From NCBI RefSeq assembly GCF_964204645.1, contig NC_134032.1:2752916-2816915 (forward strand): a DNA stretch of 64,000 nucleotides. Direction: 5' to 3'. The DNA comes from Tubulanus polymorphus. Its lineage: Eukaryota > Nemertea > Palaeonemertea > Tubulaniformes > Tubulanidae. The position numbers and the translations under genes were made by a program. Below are positions 34,745-45,466 of this stretch, piece after piece. Numbering within the stretch: position 1 is the first letter of the stretch; every line of letters begins with the position of its first letter. Under the pieces are notes generated by a model. That model was not told where the DNA came from and made no database searches. It worked only from the letters and a program-made list of their open reading frames with translations.

Positions 34745-36014
34745 TTCTAGTGAAGGAAAGCCCAATAGAAGGGAAGAAGGCTTCGATTGTGGTTCGACTG
34801 TGTTGTACTTACTGACATCGACAAAACACTAACATCTGCCATGGAAAGCGATTCCGTGTGAAAGTAAACATCGATTCGAGACTTGATCTTATCGCCCTTC
34901 GTTAAAACGCACAGTATGACGAGAAAGCCTTCAGATTTTACGCTAAGCGATTCCAGGGAGTTGTAACCGAGTAAAATAGCCGTTCCTACAACGCGTAAAC
35001 CTTCTAGTTTATATACACCAATGACGTCACCGGATGTGACGACATCGCTAGTCCAGTTGAAGACGACGTACTGTAACACCTGCACTGCGATAGACCAGCA
35101 GTGTAAGTGTTTTGATCGAGTTACTATGTGTAAACTGTTGTCATCGGGAATGAGCACTCCCGATTCGTTGTCAGAGATCTGAATCAACGAATTAGTGACG
35201 TTCCAATCGGATATTTGGTAAATTTGCACTACTAACTGCGCATGAAATTTGAAATAATACGACAAGCCTGAGATGGTAGCCCTGTTGGATTTCGTATAAA
35301 ATGTTACCGATGGTTGTCCGGATTGTTCGTGTATATTGGCGATAGGTTCACTGCTGGTGTTCCAGCCGTCATAAATTCTAACCGTAGCCGATTCAAAAAT
35401 ACGTATTAATTTGAAACTAACCTCTACGAATGTCAGATTCAGAGCATAATCATCCGCCAGTCCGATCCATTCTAAATAGAGCTGGCATTGTAATGTTTTT
35501 ATCGCGAATTTGTACCCTTCCGATGTTTGTAACTTGCTCAAGTGAAGAAGATAGGGTGTTCTACAGTTATGACTCAAATTCAAACGGCTTCGTTGATGGC
35601 GATATACGATATAAAGCCGACTTCCTCGCGCACCGTCGACGTTACTTCTAAATATCAACGAGATCGAATCGTTACGGAGGATTTCTCGTTCTCCGTCACC
35701 GCAGAATCTGCTGTCAGACTCGCCGACGAGAAGGTAGTCATCCTGGCAGAATATCGACGACTCGATATCGTAGTAAAGTTTGATGTTGAAAGTTCCCCCG
35801 GGTGAAGAGCCGTTGACGAACCAACCACATTCAACACCGCGCGTTAACGACGGGTAACTCGGTGAAACGATGTAACCGGACATAGAACCTACGGGGTACC
35901 AAGTGTTGTTACAAGACGACTCGACCGTCACTGAGTCGGGCAGATCGGCGGCGCGTGCGATTTTCGCCAGACGATCAGCGACGCTACAAACAGCGCTCTC
36001 AGTCGCTGCTCCAT
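29374..36014 (-). CDS. GRL101-like receptor gene: CUB / C-type lectin / LDLa / LRR / 7TM (at least 3 exons)
   Basis: A minus-strand gene for a large cell-surface receptor. The order of domains is CUB-like modules, two C-type lectin domains, about six or seven LDL-receptor class A repeats, leucine-rich repeats and a rhodopsin-type 7TM domain. This is the architecture of GRL101 from the snail Lymnaea and its lophotrochozoan relatives; ligand unknown, G-protein coupling inferred from family. Exons are about 34813-36014, 32758-34086 and 29374-32566. All junctions are phase 0 with GT/AG ends. The start is uncertain: the ATG at 36014 opens a signal-peptide-like stretch (MEQRLRALFVASLIVW) but in a frame offset from the CUB frame. 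A second frame break lies near 30860 between the first and second LRR. Two indels in one gene suggest either assembly errors or a pseudogene. Confidence 0.75.
30851..32566 (-). CDS. GRL101-like receptor, lectin and LDLa part of last exon
   Basis: The exon starts after the acceptor TGTATTTTACAG (32567-32578). It completes the C-type lectin domain begun in the previous exon (YAWTDGKPLSYTEW, then WVRFPC...FVCES). A second, degenerate C-type lectin module follows (CTRNWLGIAGRCYQI...). Then come LDLa repeats with the calcium-binding CDG...DCxDGSDE pattern, clearest at CDGVMNCQDGSDEIYC and CDGQSDCPNSEDEHNC. One repeat (SLEEDEL) lacks several cysteines. A cysteine-rich LRR cap (CPNRCKCQGHSVDC) ends it. 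The open frame physically continues to 30740 but is out of register after about 30860. Confidence 0.85.
32758..34086 (-). CDS. GRL101-like receptor, CUB-like/lectin exon
   Basis: It starts after TTTCTCCGCAG (acceptor, 34087-34097) and ends CAG before GTAAAT (32757). It contains two CUB-like beta-sandwich stretches (SEVDINDDELRMLILSEDC...; CGIMQSPNYPGF...) and the N-terminal half of a C-type lectin domain (GYLSCVKYIRHERQNWEKAE). The lectin domain is completed in frame by the next exon, which supports the 191-bp intron. CUB domains bind ligands extracellularly. Confidence 0.8.
34229..34310 (+). mobile_element. tRNA-like sequence (SINE) inside receptor intron
   Basis: GTCGCAGAGGCCGTATGGTT gives an acceptor start and A-box, and GGTTCGAACCC is an exact B-box. 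The 5' GTCGC pairs with GCGAC at the 3' end, as in a class II tRNA with long variable arm. The anticodon stem is poor, so a tRNA-derived SINE or tRNA pseudogene in the intron is the better call. The plus-strand open frames here are shadows. Confidence 0.5.
34689..34742. repeat. (AT)n microsatellite
   Basis: About 27 uninterrupted AT dinucleotides in the 726-bp intron of the receptor gene, 71 bp downstream (plus coordinates) from the exon boundary at 34813. Confidence 0.95.
34813..36014 (-). CDS. GRL101-like receptor, first CUB exon
   Basis: It ends TCA before GTAAGT (34812). The CUB domain is clear: CNNTWYPVGSMSGYIVSPSY, then GVECGWFV and a YYDIE block. Further CUB-like or beta-rich modules follow (VRIYDGWNTSS, SKHLHCWSIAVQVL). 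The main frame is open through 35931 and beyond without an ATG; the only plausible initiator is at 36014 in the +1-shifted frame, giving a typical secretory signal peptide that hits TGA near 35931. Either a base is missing in 35932-36000 or the real signal exon is further away. Confidence 0.7.
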
Positions 36015-36505
36015 ACCGAACAACGAATACGTGACCGAATAAGCAAAATAATTAGAAATTCTAGTTCTGATTTCGTTTCGTCGAACACCAACTCGACGCT
36101 AATTACAATTCCTCCAATTACGCGTTACTGCAAAGACACGAAATGAATATTTTTCTTTCCAGCTGCAATTATTTCTATTAAATAAAAAAAAAAACTGGTT
36201 TAAATTTTCAACTAAATTTCGCATACGCCCCAGAGTATTACCCGTAATTGGCTATGTTTAAAAAGATATAGACGAATACGTGGAATTCGTTGCGATAATC
36301 TTATCAGAACTAACACTAAACCAGAATAGAGGTTGATAGCATCTACGGGCCTTTTTAGCTTGAAACACGGAGAGCATGATTAAACCACCACTGACGCATT
36401 CACTTTATCGAGAATATTCTTCATACTTTTACTCTTGATATCTTAACAGACTCGCATGAAGGCATTCGATGGTCACTGCCGTTGTTATCACGGGTTGTGA
36501 CTTCA
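36015..36505. other. Upstream region of receptor gene
   Basis: No coding frame is supported. It presumably includes the 5' UTR and promoter of the minus-strand receptor, but no clear core promoter element is visible. Confidence 0.35.
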
Positions 36506-36645
36506 GGGACCGGTTGCACAGTCCTGGCTTAGACTTAAGACCAGTCTAAGACCAACTTAGTTCTTTAGCCAATCTAACAACTTAAGACCTGTCTTAAGAT
36601 TTAAGAATACTTTTGGACTTAAGTCACGACTGTGCAACTGGCCCC
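36506..36645. mobile_element. 140-bp MITE with GGGNCCNGTTGCACAGTC ends
   Basis: The termini GGGACCGGTTGCACAGTC and (reversed) GGGGCCAGTTGCACAGTC pair, and the interior is built of self-complementary CTTAAGAC / GTCTTAAG words. A fold-back MITE without coding capacity. Confidence 0.75.
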
Positions 36646-39600
36646 AACAACTACAGCATACATACAAACTACCTACACATGATACCGAAATACCATCTTT
36701 ATGAATTTTTGATGTTACACGTGCACGACAAGCTGTATAACCGCTGACCAAATAGACAAGTTCGCGGCACAAGATTTCGATTTGCTTCTCCTCAATGTCC
36801 CAAGTGCTTAGAAATTGCTTGAAAATGCACTGGAATTTGAGTTGAATTCTCCAAACCCTTTTTGGGCAGCGTGGATACTTTAACATGTCATTTTCCAGTA
36901 TTCATGCCAATGTCTTTGTGCTCTGATCAGTCTACCACTGGATCCGCCCCGGATTTTCTTCAAGAAAAATTAGGAGAGCAAAGGCAAAAATAAAAGTAAT
37001 ATTTTTTTGTAATAGGCGTTTTAAAATGGAAGGTAACAGAAAAATAATAAAAAAATCACTTTTTTCTTATCATGTTCTACATAGATCCTTGAAAGGGACT
37101 GCAGAAAAAAATTAATAGGTTAAAGTTGTGATGAATTGGATCCAAACGATGGGAGAAATGAAAAAAAAACTAAGCTTGCAAATCAAAAATGAAAAAACTT
37201 ACGTTTTAGCAAATCACAGGATAGAAAAAAAATTACGATTTACATAACTTTTACAATTTACTAGATTGAAAATTAAGACTGGCATATGAAGAAGAATTGT
37301 TTATTGAAAATCGTGATGAACACACGAAGGACTAAAAAGATTCTTTTTTTAACTTGTGATTTTAGCAGAAGTCTATAAGATACGGATCCACGCGCGCTCC
37401 AAGTGATTAAGGAAAAATGCCTTAATTTTAATCTAAAAACGCGTTCTTATACAGCGTATTTCTACCTGAAGACAATTCTTGTTCACCGCGAAAAATACTG
37501 AAAAACAAAGTCAAAACGCATTTTTTTCTGCGACGAATCACTTTCGCATAGAATTGAAAGTTGCCAGTACAAACCGGCAGAAATCTAACACGGTTACACG
37601 GTTCGGCAACGCGTCCTGTCAAAACAGACGTCATTTGTTTCCGTTGGTTTTAAATATCCGTCAATAACAATTAAAACAAAATGTAGCTTCATAGCAGCGA
37701 TAACGGGTTTCTGCCTAACCTGGTTCATATGTTGCAATGGGAAGCGTAAAAAAGAAGCGCGACCTCGGTCAACAATATGCTGGATTATGTGGATCCAAAA
37801 GGGTTACCATGTAAAAAGTACTGATGTACAAAGTCTAATCAAAATGGCTTTGAGGATACCGAAGATATGGTCCCCCGGTGGCATTTGTATCAACTTGAAC
37901 GTCGCGTGTCGAGGCAGGTGGTGGGCAGAAAAAGAAATATTTCCGGGAAGATTTTTTTGAAGACGCAAGGCATTGATTGATCAATTGTGTTGTTTTCTTT
38001 CTTAATTTACATTTGATTTGGCAGGTAATCTTGCTTAGGAGTCCGTTGGGCAAAGCATCGAAGCAACACAATCTAACTTGTTCATGTCTCAGATGCAGCG
38101 CGCCAGGACGGTCATTATATTGCTAACTTATCCAAATTACACTTACACAGCCCAACGTTTTTTAGTGTGTAAACTTTTTCATACTCTGCATTATATGACA
38201 TTGAGGAATTGAATTTTAGCCATCTGAGCCCTCGGCTTGATTCGAGCAAAAGACCTTAACTGACTTCACAGAATTTGATTATGAGTCTAGGATTTTCTAA
38301 ATTTCTGAAGAATGCTTTCTCTGGTTTTAAGATCCATTCAATTTCAATCTTGATTACATAAAAATAAGTCAATTAAATTTTCATTTCATTGAAAGAAATT
38401 CTATTGAACACAGATTTTGAACTGAATGACTAGTTGATTTATCCAGGCGAAAAAATTACAGCAAAATCAACTGATGATCAACGAGGTGAAGTTTTCATTT
38501 TTCTTCGAATATTTGTCTACCCCCTGATGAAACATTAACGCCTGATCTAATCGCACCAATTAGTCAGCCACAGTCGATTTTTATGCCATCTGACCTCTTT
38601 CCACCTGCAATTAAGCAATGAAATGTAATAATTACTCGGTTATATAATATCATAGAGGAGTGAAAGAAAGTATAATAACTGATTACTTATCCAAATATAC
38701 AAACATGGCAACTGAAAAAAAATAACAATTACATAAAACGTCAAGTACTTACAGCATCTGAGACAGTTGCGCTTAAGTTACGACAATGACGAAAAAGCTT
38801 GCTGTGGAACGTACACTTGCACACTGTGGTTTAAATTTATTTCCACCAGCTGCAGGAATCGGCAAAGAAATTGAAGACCGTAGTGACCAGTTCATTCCAC
38901 GAATAATAGCTGGAAAGAAAGTAATCGAAATAAGTAGTCGTACACATAAGTGTAAACCAGCCCCTTACTAACAACTTAGGCTTTCCACTGTCTCTATTCA
39001 CTACATTTAGGGTCTATTCTAGGTGTATCCCCCAAAAAAGCTAGGTCAAGTAGCAAGCCAACAATGATCATTGCTTCACCGAGTACTCATTTGCTACCAT
39101 ATGTACTAATATTATAAAGAAATCATGTAAAACATTCCCTGGTTAACGGATTCTCACCTTAAATTACCAAAAAACTGCTGTCGTTGTCATCGATCTGAGT
39201 CGTCGACTGAACGCGGAAGTAAATTTCTGTATGAAAATTCCTACTATTTCTGTCCATATTACGTTGAATCGAGCCAGAAATCTTCAGGAAATGTAGCCAA
39301 CGTAAATTATTTACGAATAGAATTGACCAATTGACTCATTTTAAGGATCATGGTTTCGTGAAATTCATTGATGTCCTAAAACTCGCGATAAATTTAAGCC
39401 GAAAATGATTTCAACCATCCGCCATGTTTCATTCATAAGACACTTATTACGCACCGGCTGTAGTTATCGTTCGTGGGAAATGACGGATCCGGACTGATTG
39501 TAAGTCCGATTCCGTGATTTAACGGTTGACTTTGAAGCTCAAGGTCGTGCGGTAAATTTTAGGCTTTTCGGAGTGCACTTTTATCAATGGATGACGATTC

Positions 39601-39974
39601 TTTGCGTTATTCCTGTCGCTGTTTAGACCCGGTAATTATGCGGGATTAATTCATAATAGATTACTTTACGCAAATTCGAAACGGTCAGGCGCTGAGTTAT
39701 ATTTCTGGCAGAATTTAAAATTACGTTTATAAGCTGTTGGTAGTCGAATCTGAGAGGAGTTACATTTTATGAAAAATTTTTGGCTGGAAAGTGGACCATT
39801 TATAATAATAATAATATTCAACAGGAATACAAGAGGGTTTCTGCGAAAGCAGCAGAAACCCTAAATATTCACGTCGTGTGTATATATCATTTACGTCACC
39901 GGCAGTTGTGTCGCAGAGGTCTAATAACGGCCACATCGCATTTACAAAATAATTACGACTCAAGAACTGCGTCT
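36646..39974. other. Gene-free stretch
   Basis: Non-coding, A-rich in 36950-37400. No ORF with a recognisable motif on either strand. Short frames at 37428-38071 and 38786-38971 have no family signature. Confidence 0.4.
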
Positions 39975-40215
39975 CACTTACATCAGAAAACATCGCTTTG
40001 AATTACATCAAACCTGACAGAAAACATCGTCTTAAATTACATCAAACCTGACAGAAAACATCGTTTTGAATTACATCAAACCTGACAGAAAACATCGTCT
40101 TGAATTACATCAAACCTGGCAGAAAACATCGTCTTGAATTTCATCAAACCTGATGGAAAACATCGTCTTGAATTACATCCAACCTGACAGAAAACATCGT
40201 TTTTCAATACATAAC
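39975..40215. repeat. 34-bp minisatellite, about 7 copies
   Basis: The unit is AAAACATCGTCTTGAATTAC followed by ATCAAACCTGACAG, with a measured period of 34 bp and a few substitutions per copy. Spacing without distinct spacers excludes a CRISPR array. Confidence 0.9.
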
Positions 40216-40545
40216 ATCGTCTTAAACTACATTGACATTCAAAATTACCCTATAGATAAATGTAATTATTGTGGAGGAATTTATAAAAACACACTCTCGA
40301 TTCGCCGCTATAACGCCTGAAATCATTTATGATATTACAAAACATTACATTCTAAACCAATATATGTACGTTCAATTTCGTCGAATTTCATATTTATTCC
40401 TTTCAAATTTTTCTGAGGTTTCTGGAATACTAACTGCACGCAGCATTCTAAAGAATATCAACCGTTTACATAAAGAGTGGTCTGTGAGTTTGGCACCGAA
40501 AAGGTTTAGCTGTCTGAACCCCTCGCCCACACTCTAAATATTCAG

Positions 40546-40790
40546 GGCTTCACCTGAGGACTAATAAAATGAACTAGAAACACAAGATATAAGACATTAT
40601 ATCAGAACACTTTCAAATTTCAAAAACCTGAATATCCACACTTCACATGTGTTCAGAACTTCACCTGAGACATTTCTAATTGAAAATGAACTACAAACAC
40701 CAGACATTAGACATTTTATCAGCTCACATATTTATCATATTTATCCATAGCTGATCGCCCATACTTCACATGTGTTCAGAACCTCTGGGT
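40546..40790. repeat. Two to three diverged ~120-bp direct repeats
   Basis: CTTCACATGTGTTCAGAAC occurs at about 40642 and 40763, with further shared words (CTTCACCTGAG, ACATTNNATCAG) around them. Confidence 0.6.
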
Positions 40791-40987
40791 TGAAAATTCC
40801 CCCGAAGACGGATCAGGACTGTAAAATGTTTTAAAGGGGATGCACTGAAGGGTTCAGGACAGAATATAGTGTGAAGGAATGCAAGGCTGCACATTGATAC
40901 CTCGATTTCGTCGTTGGATCTGATTGACTGGTATTCGATCGACTTGCAAACGCGTCGTACAATTCTAATTCCGCCGATTTGTAATTT

Positions 40988-41435
40988 TTACGGGGCATCG
41001 TATCGTGAAGAAAATGGCATGTACGCGTTCGCGAACTTAATGGTTGAGCAGCGCGAACATGACTGGATGCAGTATGATGGATATCTTAATCGGAAGCAAA
41101 ATCGAGAACCACGAAATCGATGACGAGTTTAACACGTCGACTACGGCGTGGATCGTGTAGGGCGTCCACGCCGCGCAGAACAACAACATCGAGTCTTGGT
41201 TAGTAGCGAGCGCCATCTTACGGCGTTTCTTGCGTCCTTTCGAATTAAGTCCTCTGTTGGTGTTTATAGAACGTGAATAACATAGCTATGAGAGGAATGA
41301 TGAACCCGCCGATGAAGGCCGATAGTAAAAACGAGACGCACGATTTCTTCTTGTTTGGAAAGTTGTACGAACAGTAAACGGGTATAACACACTCCGTATG
41401 CTGGACTCACACTTGACATTCGGAGTAAGCGTTCG
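40988..41435 (-). pseudogene. Opsin-like GPCR exon (TM5-TM7), degenerate
   Basis: The minus strand starts after a strong acceptor (CCTTTCCCCCACAG). A TM5-like FLLSAFIGGFIIPLIAMLFT segment is followed by a basic loop, MALATNQDSMLLFCAAWTPY (TM6 with the W-x-PY of opsins) and SILLPIKISIILHPVMFALL. The lysine of PIKIS falls where opsins carry the retinal-binding lysine, and HPVMF stands in place of NPxxY. Three breaks are visible: a TGA near the start, a frame change after HQQR, and a 1-base shift after LLNH. This looks like an opsin pseudogene or a badly damaged exon; other class A GPCRs are possible. The plus-strand frame at 40914 is its shadow. Confidence 0.55.
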
Positions 41436-41934
41436 CTGTGGGGGAAAGGAGACCGTTTGCTGTGTCGCTTGAAGTGGTTATCGAGTTTTATGCGGCTTTA
41501 GGCCTACCGGTACTGAGCTTTACTGTCTCAAACAAACACAGTATAATTGTTGCGTTTATTAACGGACTCATTGGATTGAACTTCAAAAGAAAATTTACGA
41601 TATTTAGGTGGGTTGTTATTCAATAGGCCTACGACCAATCTGTCCAGATGTTAGGCCTACGCATATACATAGGCCTACATAGGCTAGTAGCCTCTACTAG
41701 GTTAAAAATAAGTTCACTGTAAAGGAGTAATCAGATTTATTAAAATGCATGTTAATTAGTGATTAACTGGTTGTGACTTGCAACGATCAATCACAATTAT
41801 CAATTTTATTGCCAAAAATAAAATGTTTTTTGAAAATTTTTTTGAGCAGACAGCTTTATAAGCCAGACTTCTCATTTGAAATTTTTCATCATAAATGAAA
41901 CTGGTATTTCATTAATTCCTAATGACTTAAGCAG

Positions 41935-42292
41935 GGCGTAGGTCGGCCTTGCGACGGCTTGTATCTCACTGCGATGCCATCACTGCGACCGCCAGCGACG
42001 ATTTTCTCGCAACGACTCATCGACCTACGCTCCCTTGCGACGGGTTGCGACTTTCAGCAACGCCAGTCACAAGGAGTCGCACGTGTTCTACTTTCTGCGA
42101 CGCGACACGACTGTCACAACCGACTGACGCGCTCTTGCGACTCGCAGAAACTGGTCGCACACACGACGCGCTCTTGCGACTGGCAGAAACTGGTCGCACA
42201 CAGTCGCTGACAATCGTATCGCAACCGACTTGCACCAAAACTTGCGATGCAACACGAGGATCGCATCGCGTCACAAGGCTGACCTACGTCCG
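41935..42292. mobile_element. MITE with TTGCGAC-rich interior
   Basis: The ends GCGTAGGTCGGCCTTGCGAC and (reversed) ACGTAGGTCAGCCTTGTGAC pair. The interior is packed with TTGCGAC/GTCGCA words and a 39-bp tandem duplication at about 42127-42204. Overlapping open frames on both strands (41949, 41959, 42017) arise from this composition and are not genes. Confidence 0.65.
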
Positions 42293-42329
42293 GCGATAAG
42301 TTAATGCGGAGCCACAGAAATATCTTTTT

Positions 42330-42850
42330 TTTCGTTCAAACGACCTTTCGCTTGAAAATTCTTTCGTCGGAACAAAATTTATTTCATTCCAACCAATGAT
42401 ATTCTTTTCGATTGAACCAATTTGAAAAAATCGTTAGAACAAAGTTGAACAAACTTTTTTTGTCCAAACGAAAGGTTTTTCGTTCGAACAATTGTTCGAT
42501 CGAACAGAATCGCTTTAATTTGAACATTCGTTCGAAAAGATTTTCATTCGAACTAGTATATTGTAAAAAAATTTTTCAACCAAAAGTATTAAGTATTTCG
42601 ACAATCGAACAGAATTGTTTTCATTCAAACATTCGTTCGAAAAGAATTGTTTTCGCTCAACCAGATTTTTTTGCAGGGACAAAATGTGTTTCATTTCAAC
42701 AATAACAAAGCTTTTCATTCGAATACATTTTTATGTCATAATGAAGAAAGTTTTGGTTCAAACAAAAAGCGTATTGTTCGATCAAACAGAATTGTTTTCA
42801 CTCGAACAAGATTTTCTTGTCGGAACGTTAAGTTTTTTGGTCGAACAACG
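42330..42850. repeat. Degenerate GTTCGAAC-rich repeat tract
   Basis: Many copies of TCGAACAGAATTGTTTTCAT and CATTCGTTCGAAAAG-like words in loose tandem order. Open frames on both strands here are low-complexity artefacts. Confidence 0.65.
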
Positions 42851-42962
42851 TGTAAAGTTTGTTTTGGAAATTTACTCGGTCTGGTATATATTGGATTACT
42901 GTGTATGTCATTTGCCAGGACATTAAACAGAAGACGGGTTAGGACCTTGCGTGACTCCACTA

Positions 42963-43165
42963 GTTAGACCGACTTATTCCAAGATGAGGCGTTCCGTTGA
43001 TTTCGGCTACAAGTTTTCGTTCAGAGATAACTTCTGAGCCATTTGGGCGACTTATCATTGATACTGTTTCCTAATAGCCTGTTTAGTAATGGCTGATGTT
43101 GTGCCTTATCAAATGCTTTGTCGAAATCCACCGTTGAACAGGATTCTAAGACTGTGCAGAAAACC
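42963..43165 (-). pseudogene. Reverse transcriptase fragment (non-LTR)
   Basis: The minus strand reads VDFDKAFDKAQHQPLLNRLL, the first catalytic-aspartate palm motif of non-LTR reverse transcriptases, then SPKWLRSYL and, in a shifted frame, SERKLVAEINGTPHLGIS. This matches the normal spacing of RT motifs 3 and 4. One frame break, about 65 codons in total. Confidence 0.65.
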
Positions 43166-43920
43166 CGTTATCGCTGCTTTGCAGCTATATTTTAGTTTTG
43201 ATTTTAATTTATTTCAGAGAAAAGCAGAAGATTAAAATTACAATAATGTTAAACAATTCAAATAAGAGAGAGAATCTTCGTTTTTAGATAGTGGAATTCG
43301 TCAACGGAACACAAGCTCACTTTGTATTATTCAGTAATGTTCAAAATGTTTGGGCTGTATGGTCCGAATATGGGAACCAGAAAATCCACTTTAACAAAAC
43401 ATCGCCTCCCAGTGAGATCAACTCTATTCAAAATGAAAGCCCTATCTCTCAATTCAGACAACTACAAGCGTGCAGGTGTTTGGTTGAATGTGTTTATATT
43501 ACAGTCGACTATAAATTATAATTGTTAGAAGAAGAGACTTATTCTACTGCATTGTTCAAGTCCAGTATCTTCTTCTTCATGTTTTCTATTTAGGGATACA
43601 TTTTTTCCAAGCGATTTTTATACTAATTGATTTAGTTAGGTGCTCTAGGCAAAATGTTCAGGCAATTGGATTTCAGAAATTTGAACAATACGAGCTGTGA
43701 GGATGTGTTGGACCAATCAGACTGAAACACCATGCGCCTTTCGTACGTACGCAGTCCTAGAAATACATTTGGGGAGTGTTAAAATCTTTGGGAAAAAGCC
43801 AATGAAAATTGTATTTATATATGACATGATTAGTTTAAAAACCAATCAGATTTTTAGAGGTTGGTCCAGATTTCGGAATGCACATATAATCAGTATTTTG
43901 GTGTCATCCGCCGCATTTAA
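43166..43920. other. No recognisable gene
   Basis: Probably upstream region of the secreted-protein gene that starts at 43921. Overlapping short frames at 43291-43528 have no signature. Confidence 0.35.
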
Positions 43921-44271
43921 ATGAGAATTTCATCAGACGAGATCATGAACGCGATCAACATTTTACTGGTCGGTGTTTTCTGTTCCGTCGTCGCTGATGC
44001 GGTTTTAACCGAGTTCCGTATTCAACAATTCACTCGACTGCCAGAATGTTTGATAGGCGACAAACACCGCGAGATAAACTCACAAAACTGGGCGAAAACA
44101 AACCACGTGATCGCAAACAGAAATGTTCAAAACATCATCAAGTGCGCTCGTGATTGTATGAAAGATCAGAAATGTTCGGACATGTCGTTCAACGGAGGAT
44201 ATCGTTACCTGTATGACGTCAACACCGACTACGCGTGCAGTGCCATCAACGGCATAACCAAGTACTACAAG
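43921..44271 (+). CDS. Secreted PAN/apple-like protein, exon 1
   Basis: The ATG at 43921 or the one at 43945 (MNAINILLVGVFCSVVADAV) begins a signal peptide. The mature part has six cysteines in a PAN/apple-like arrangement: CLIGD...CARDCMKDQKCSDMSFN...YACSAI. PAN modules bind proteins or sugars in extracellular proteins. The coding exon ends in phase 0 at AAG before GTAGGT (44272). GC content is higher than in the flanks, as expected for a real exon. The downstream exon is at 45080, and the rest of the gene is not identified in this window. Family assignment is tentative; the signal peptide and splice site are clear. Confidence 0.6.
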
Positions 44272-45079
44272 GTAGGTTCATTCAAATACTAAATATCAAG
44301 TAAATTACAGTAGACATAGTAACAATTTACTGAATGCATTCTTAGAATTTTAAAAATCTTTCAACGCAAAAAGAAATGATCCAGTTCAATAACTGTTACA
44401 GTAAACTTTGAACTTGATTTTTAGACTCCTGTGTCCATATATTATCACAGCACCCACCAAATATACAACACATTATACGAATAATCGATTCATTTAAGCG
44501 AAGAGTTCATTCAGATTTAATTGAAATGTAGAAGGAAATTGAACGTTGGCGACCAACTATCTACAAGCGACACCTGGCGCATCCTCGCCTGCCATACGTG
44601 GAATCCTCGATTGCGACAGTAGCGGTGCGGGTATCTAATTAAAGCAGTTTATCGTAACGATTTTACTTGTTTAAAATTGGATGCAGAATAGTGCGAGGTC
44701 GGGACTCGAAACTAACAAATGTGGCTTGGACTCTTGTTTTTGAAGTTGTCATTCAAAGAGTTAGTTCGTTGATGAGATATAGAACTGTTATAACTGAAAT
44801 GTACCGTCCTCGTCAGTCTTTACAGTATGATATATACTTTCTATGGTCTTGCGCTTTAGGGAAGTCTATTTTTCATGATATTATGACATCAGTTAGTATA
44901 AAGTGACTTATAAGTCTTAATTACGGGTGGGTTCTAAATCTATGTATTAATATGTGATGTACAAGTCACTATAATAGATAGATAAGTAAATACATGAAAA
45001 AAATAAAATATTACGTTTCTGTCTCTTAATGCAAAATGATTTCGTGAATTAATACGTTTATTATTAACATTTGTTTCAG
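44272..45079. other. Intron of the secreted-protein gene
   Basis: 808 bp between the donor GTAGGT and the acceptor ATTTGTTTCAG. It contains no recognised element; the frame at 44667-44906 is unassigned. Confidence 0.5.
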
Positions 45080-45194
45080 AAGAGAGATGATGGACCGACC
45101 ACTCCCGGTACGAGTCCCAGCAACCGAAGCAGCAGCAGCAACAGCAGCAGTCGCAGCCGTAGCAGCAGCAGTAAATCCATGTGTAGCAAAAACA
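45080..45194 (+). CDS. Secreted protein, Ser-rich exon 2
   Basis: Starts after a pyrimidine-rich acceptor, in phase 0 with exon 1. It encodes KRDDGPTTPGTSPSNR, then a run of serines with a few Arg and Asn (AGC/AGT codons, an AGC-repeat), then KSMCSKN. The likely donor is GTAAGT right after AAAAACA. A serine linker of this kind often separates extracellular modules. The next exon is not found before the virus-like element begins at about 45,280. Confidence 0.5.
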
Positions 45195-45277
45195 GTAAGT
45201 TATTTGCCTATTATATTTGCATCTGGTTATCGCGGTAATCAAAGGGGATGAATAACACACGAAATCTGCCGTAAACT

Positions 45278-45466
45278 ATGCATGATTCTAACCCACAAAA
45301 TCTAGAAAGGGGATACCTCAAACCAGTCGGCCAAGGCGCTTTTATGATATCTCAAGACGACACTGTTACCAAAACGGAAGTAATAGGGGTAATGGGCTTT
45401 CAAGCCAAAGGTCGAACGGTCGAGCTCATTAAAAAACAAAACATTAAAAGTAATTTAAAACTATAA
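45278..45466 (+). CDS. Unrecognised 62-residue frame at element junction
   Basis: Open frame with balanced codon use, ending GFQAKGRTVELIKKQ and a basic tail. Its last third lies in the left arm of the 411-bp hairpin, and a decayed inverted copy (stop and frameshift) lies in the right arm. Translation of 50908-50960 also gives a GFQIRGREGE stretch, so this may be the C-terminus of an element gene of unknown function. Confidence 0.3.
   Translation: MHDSNPQNLERGYLKPVGQGAFMISQDDTVTKTEVIGVMGFQAKGRTVELIKKQNIKSNLKL

Noticed and set aside
39975-40215. Regular 34-bp repeats resembling a CRISPR array
   Set aside because: Units abut directly with no unique spacers, no cas genes are present, and the setting is a eukaryotic genome; it is a minisatellite.
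41949-42299. 116-codon plus-strand gene
   Set aside because: Made of TTGCGAC/GTCGCA repeats inside a MITE; open in several frames because of composition.
42412-42967. Several 70-106-codon frames on both strands
   Set aside because: They lie in a GTTCGAAC-rich degenerate repeat and translate to low-complexity sequence.
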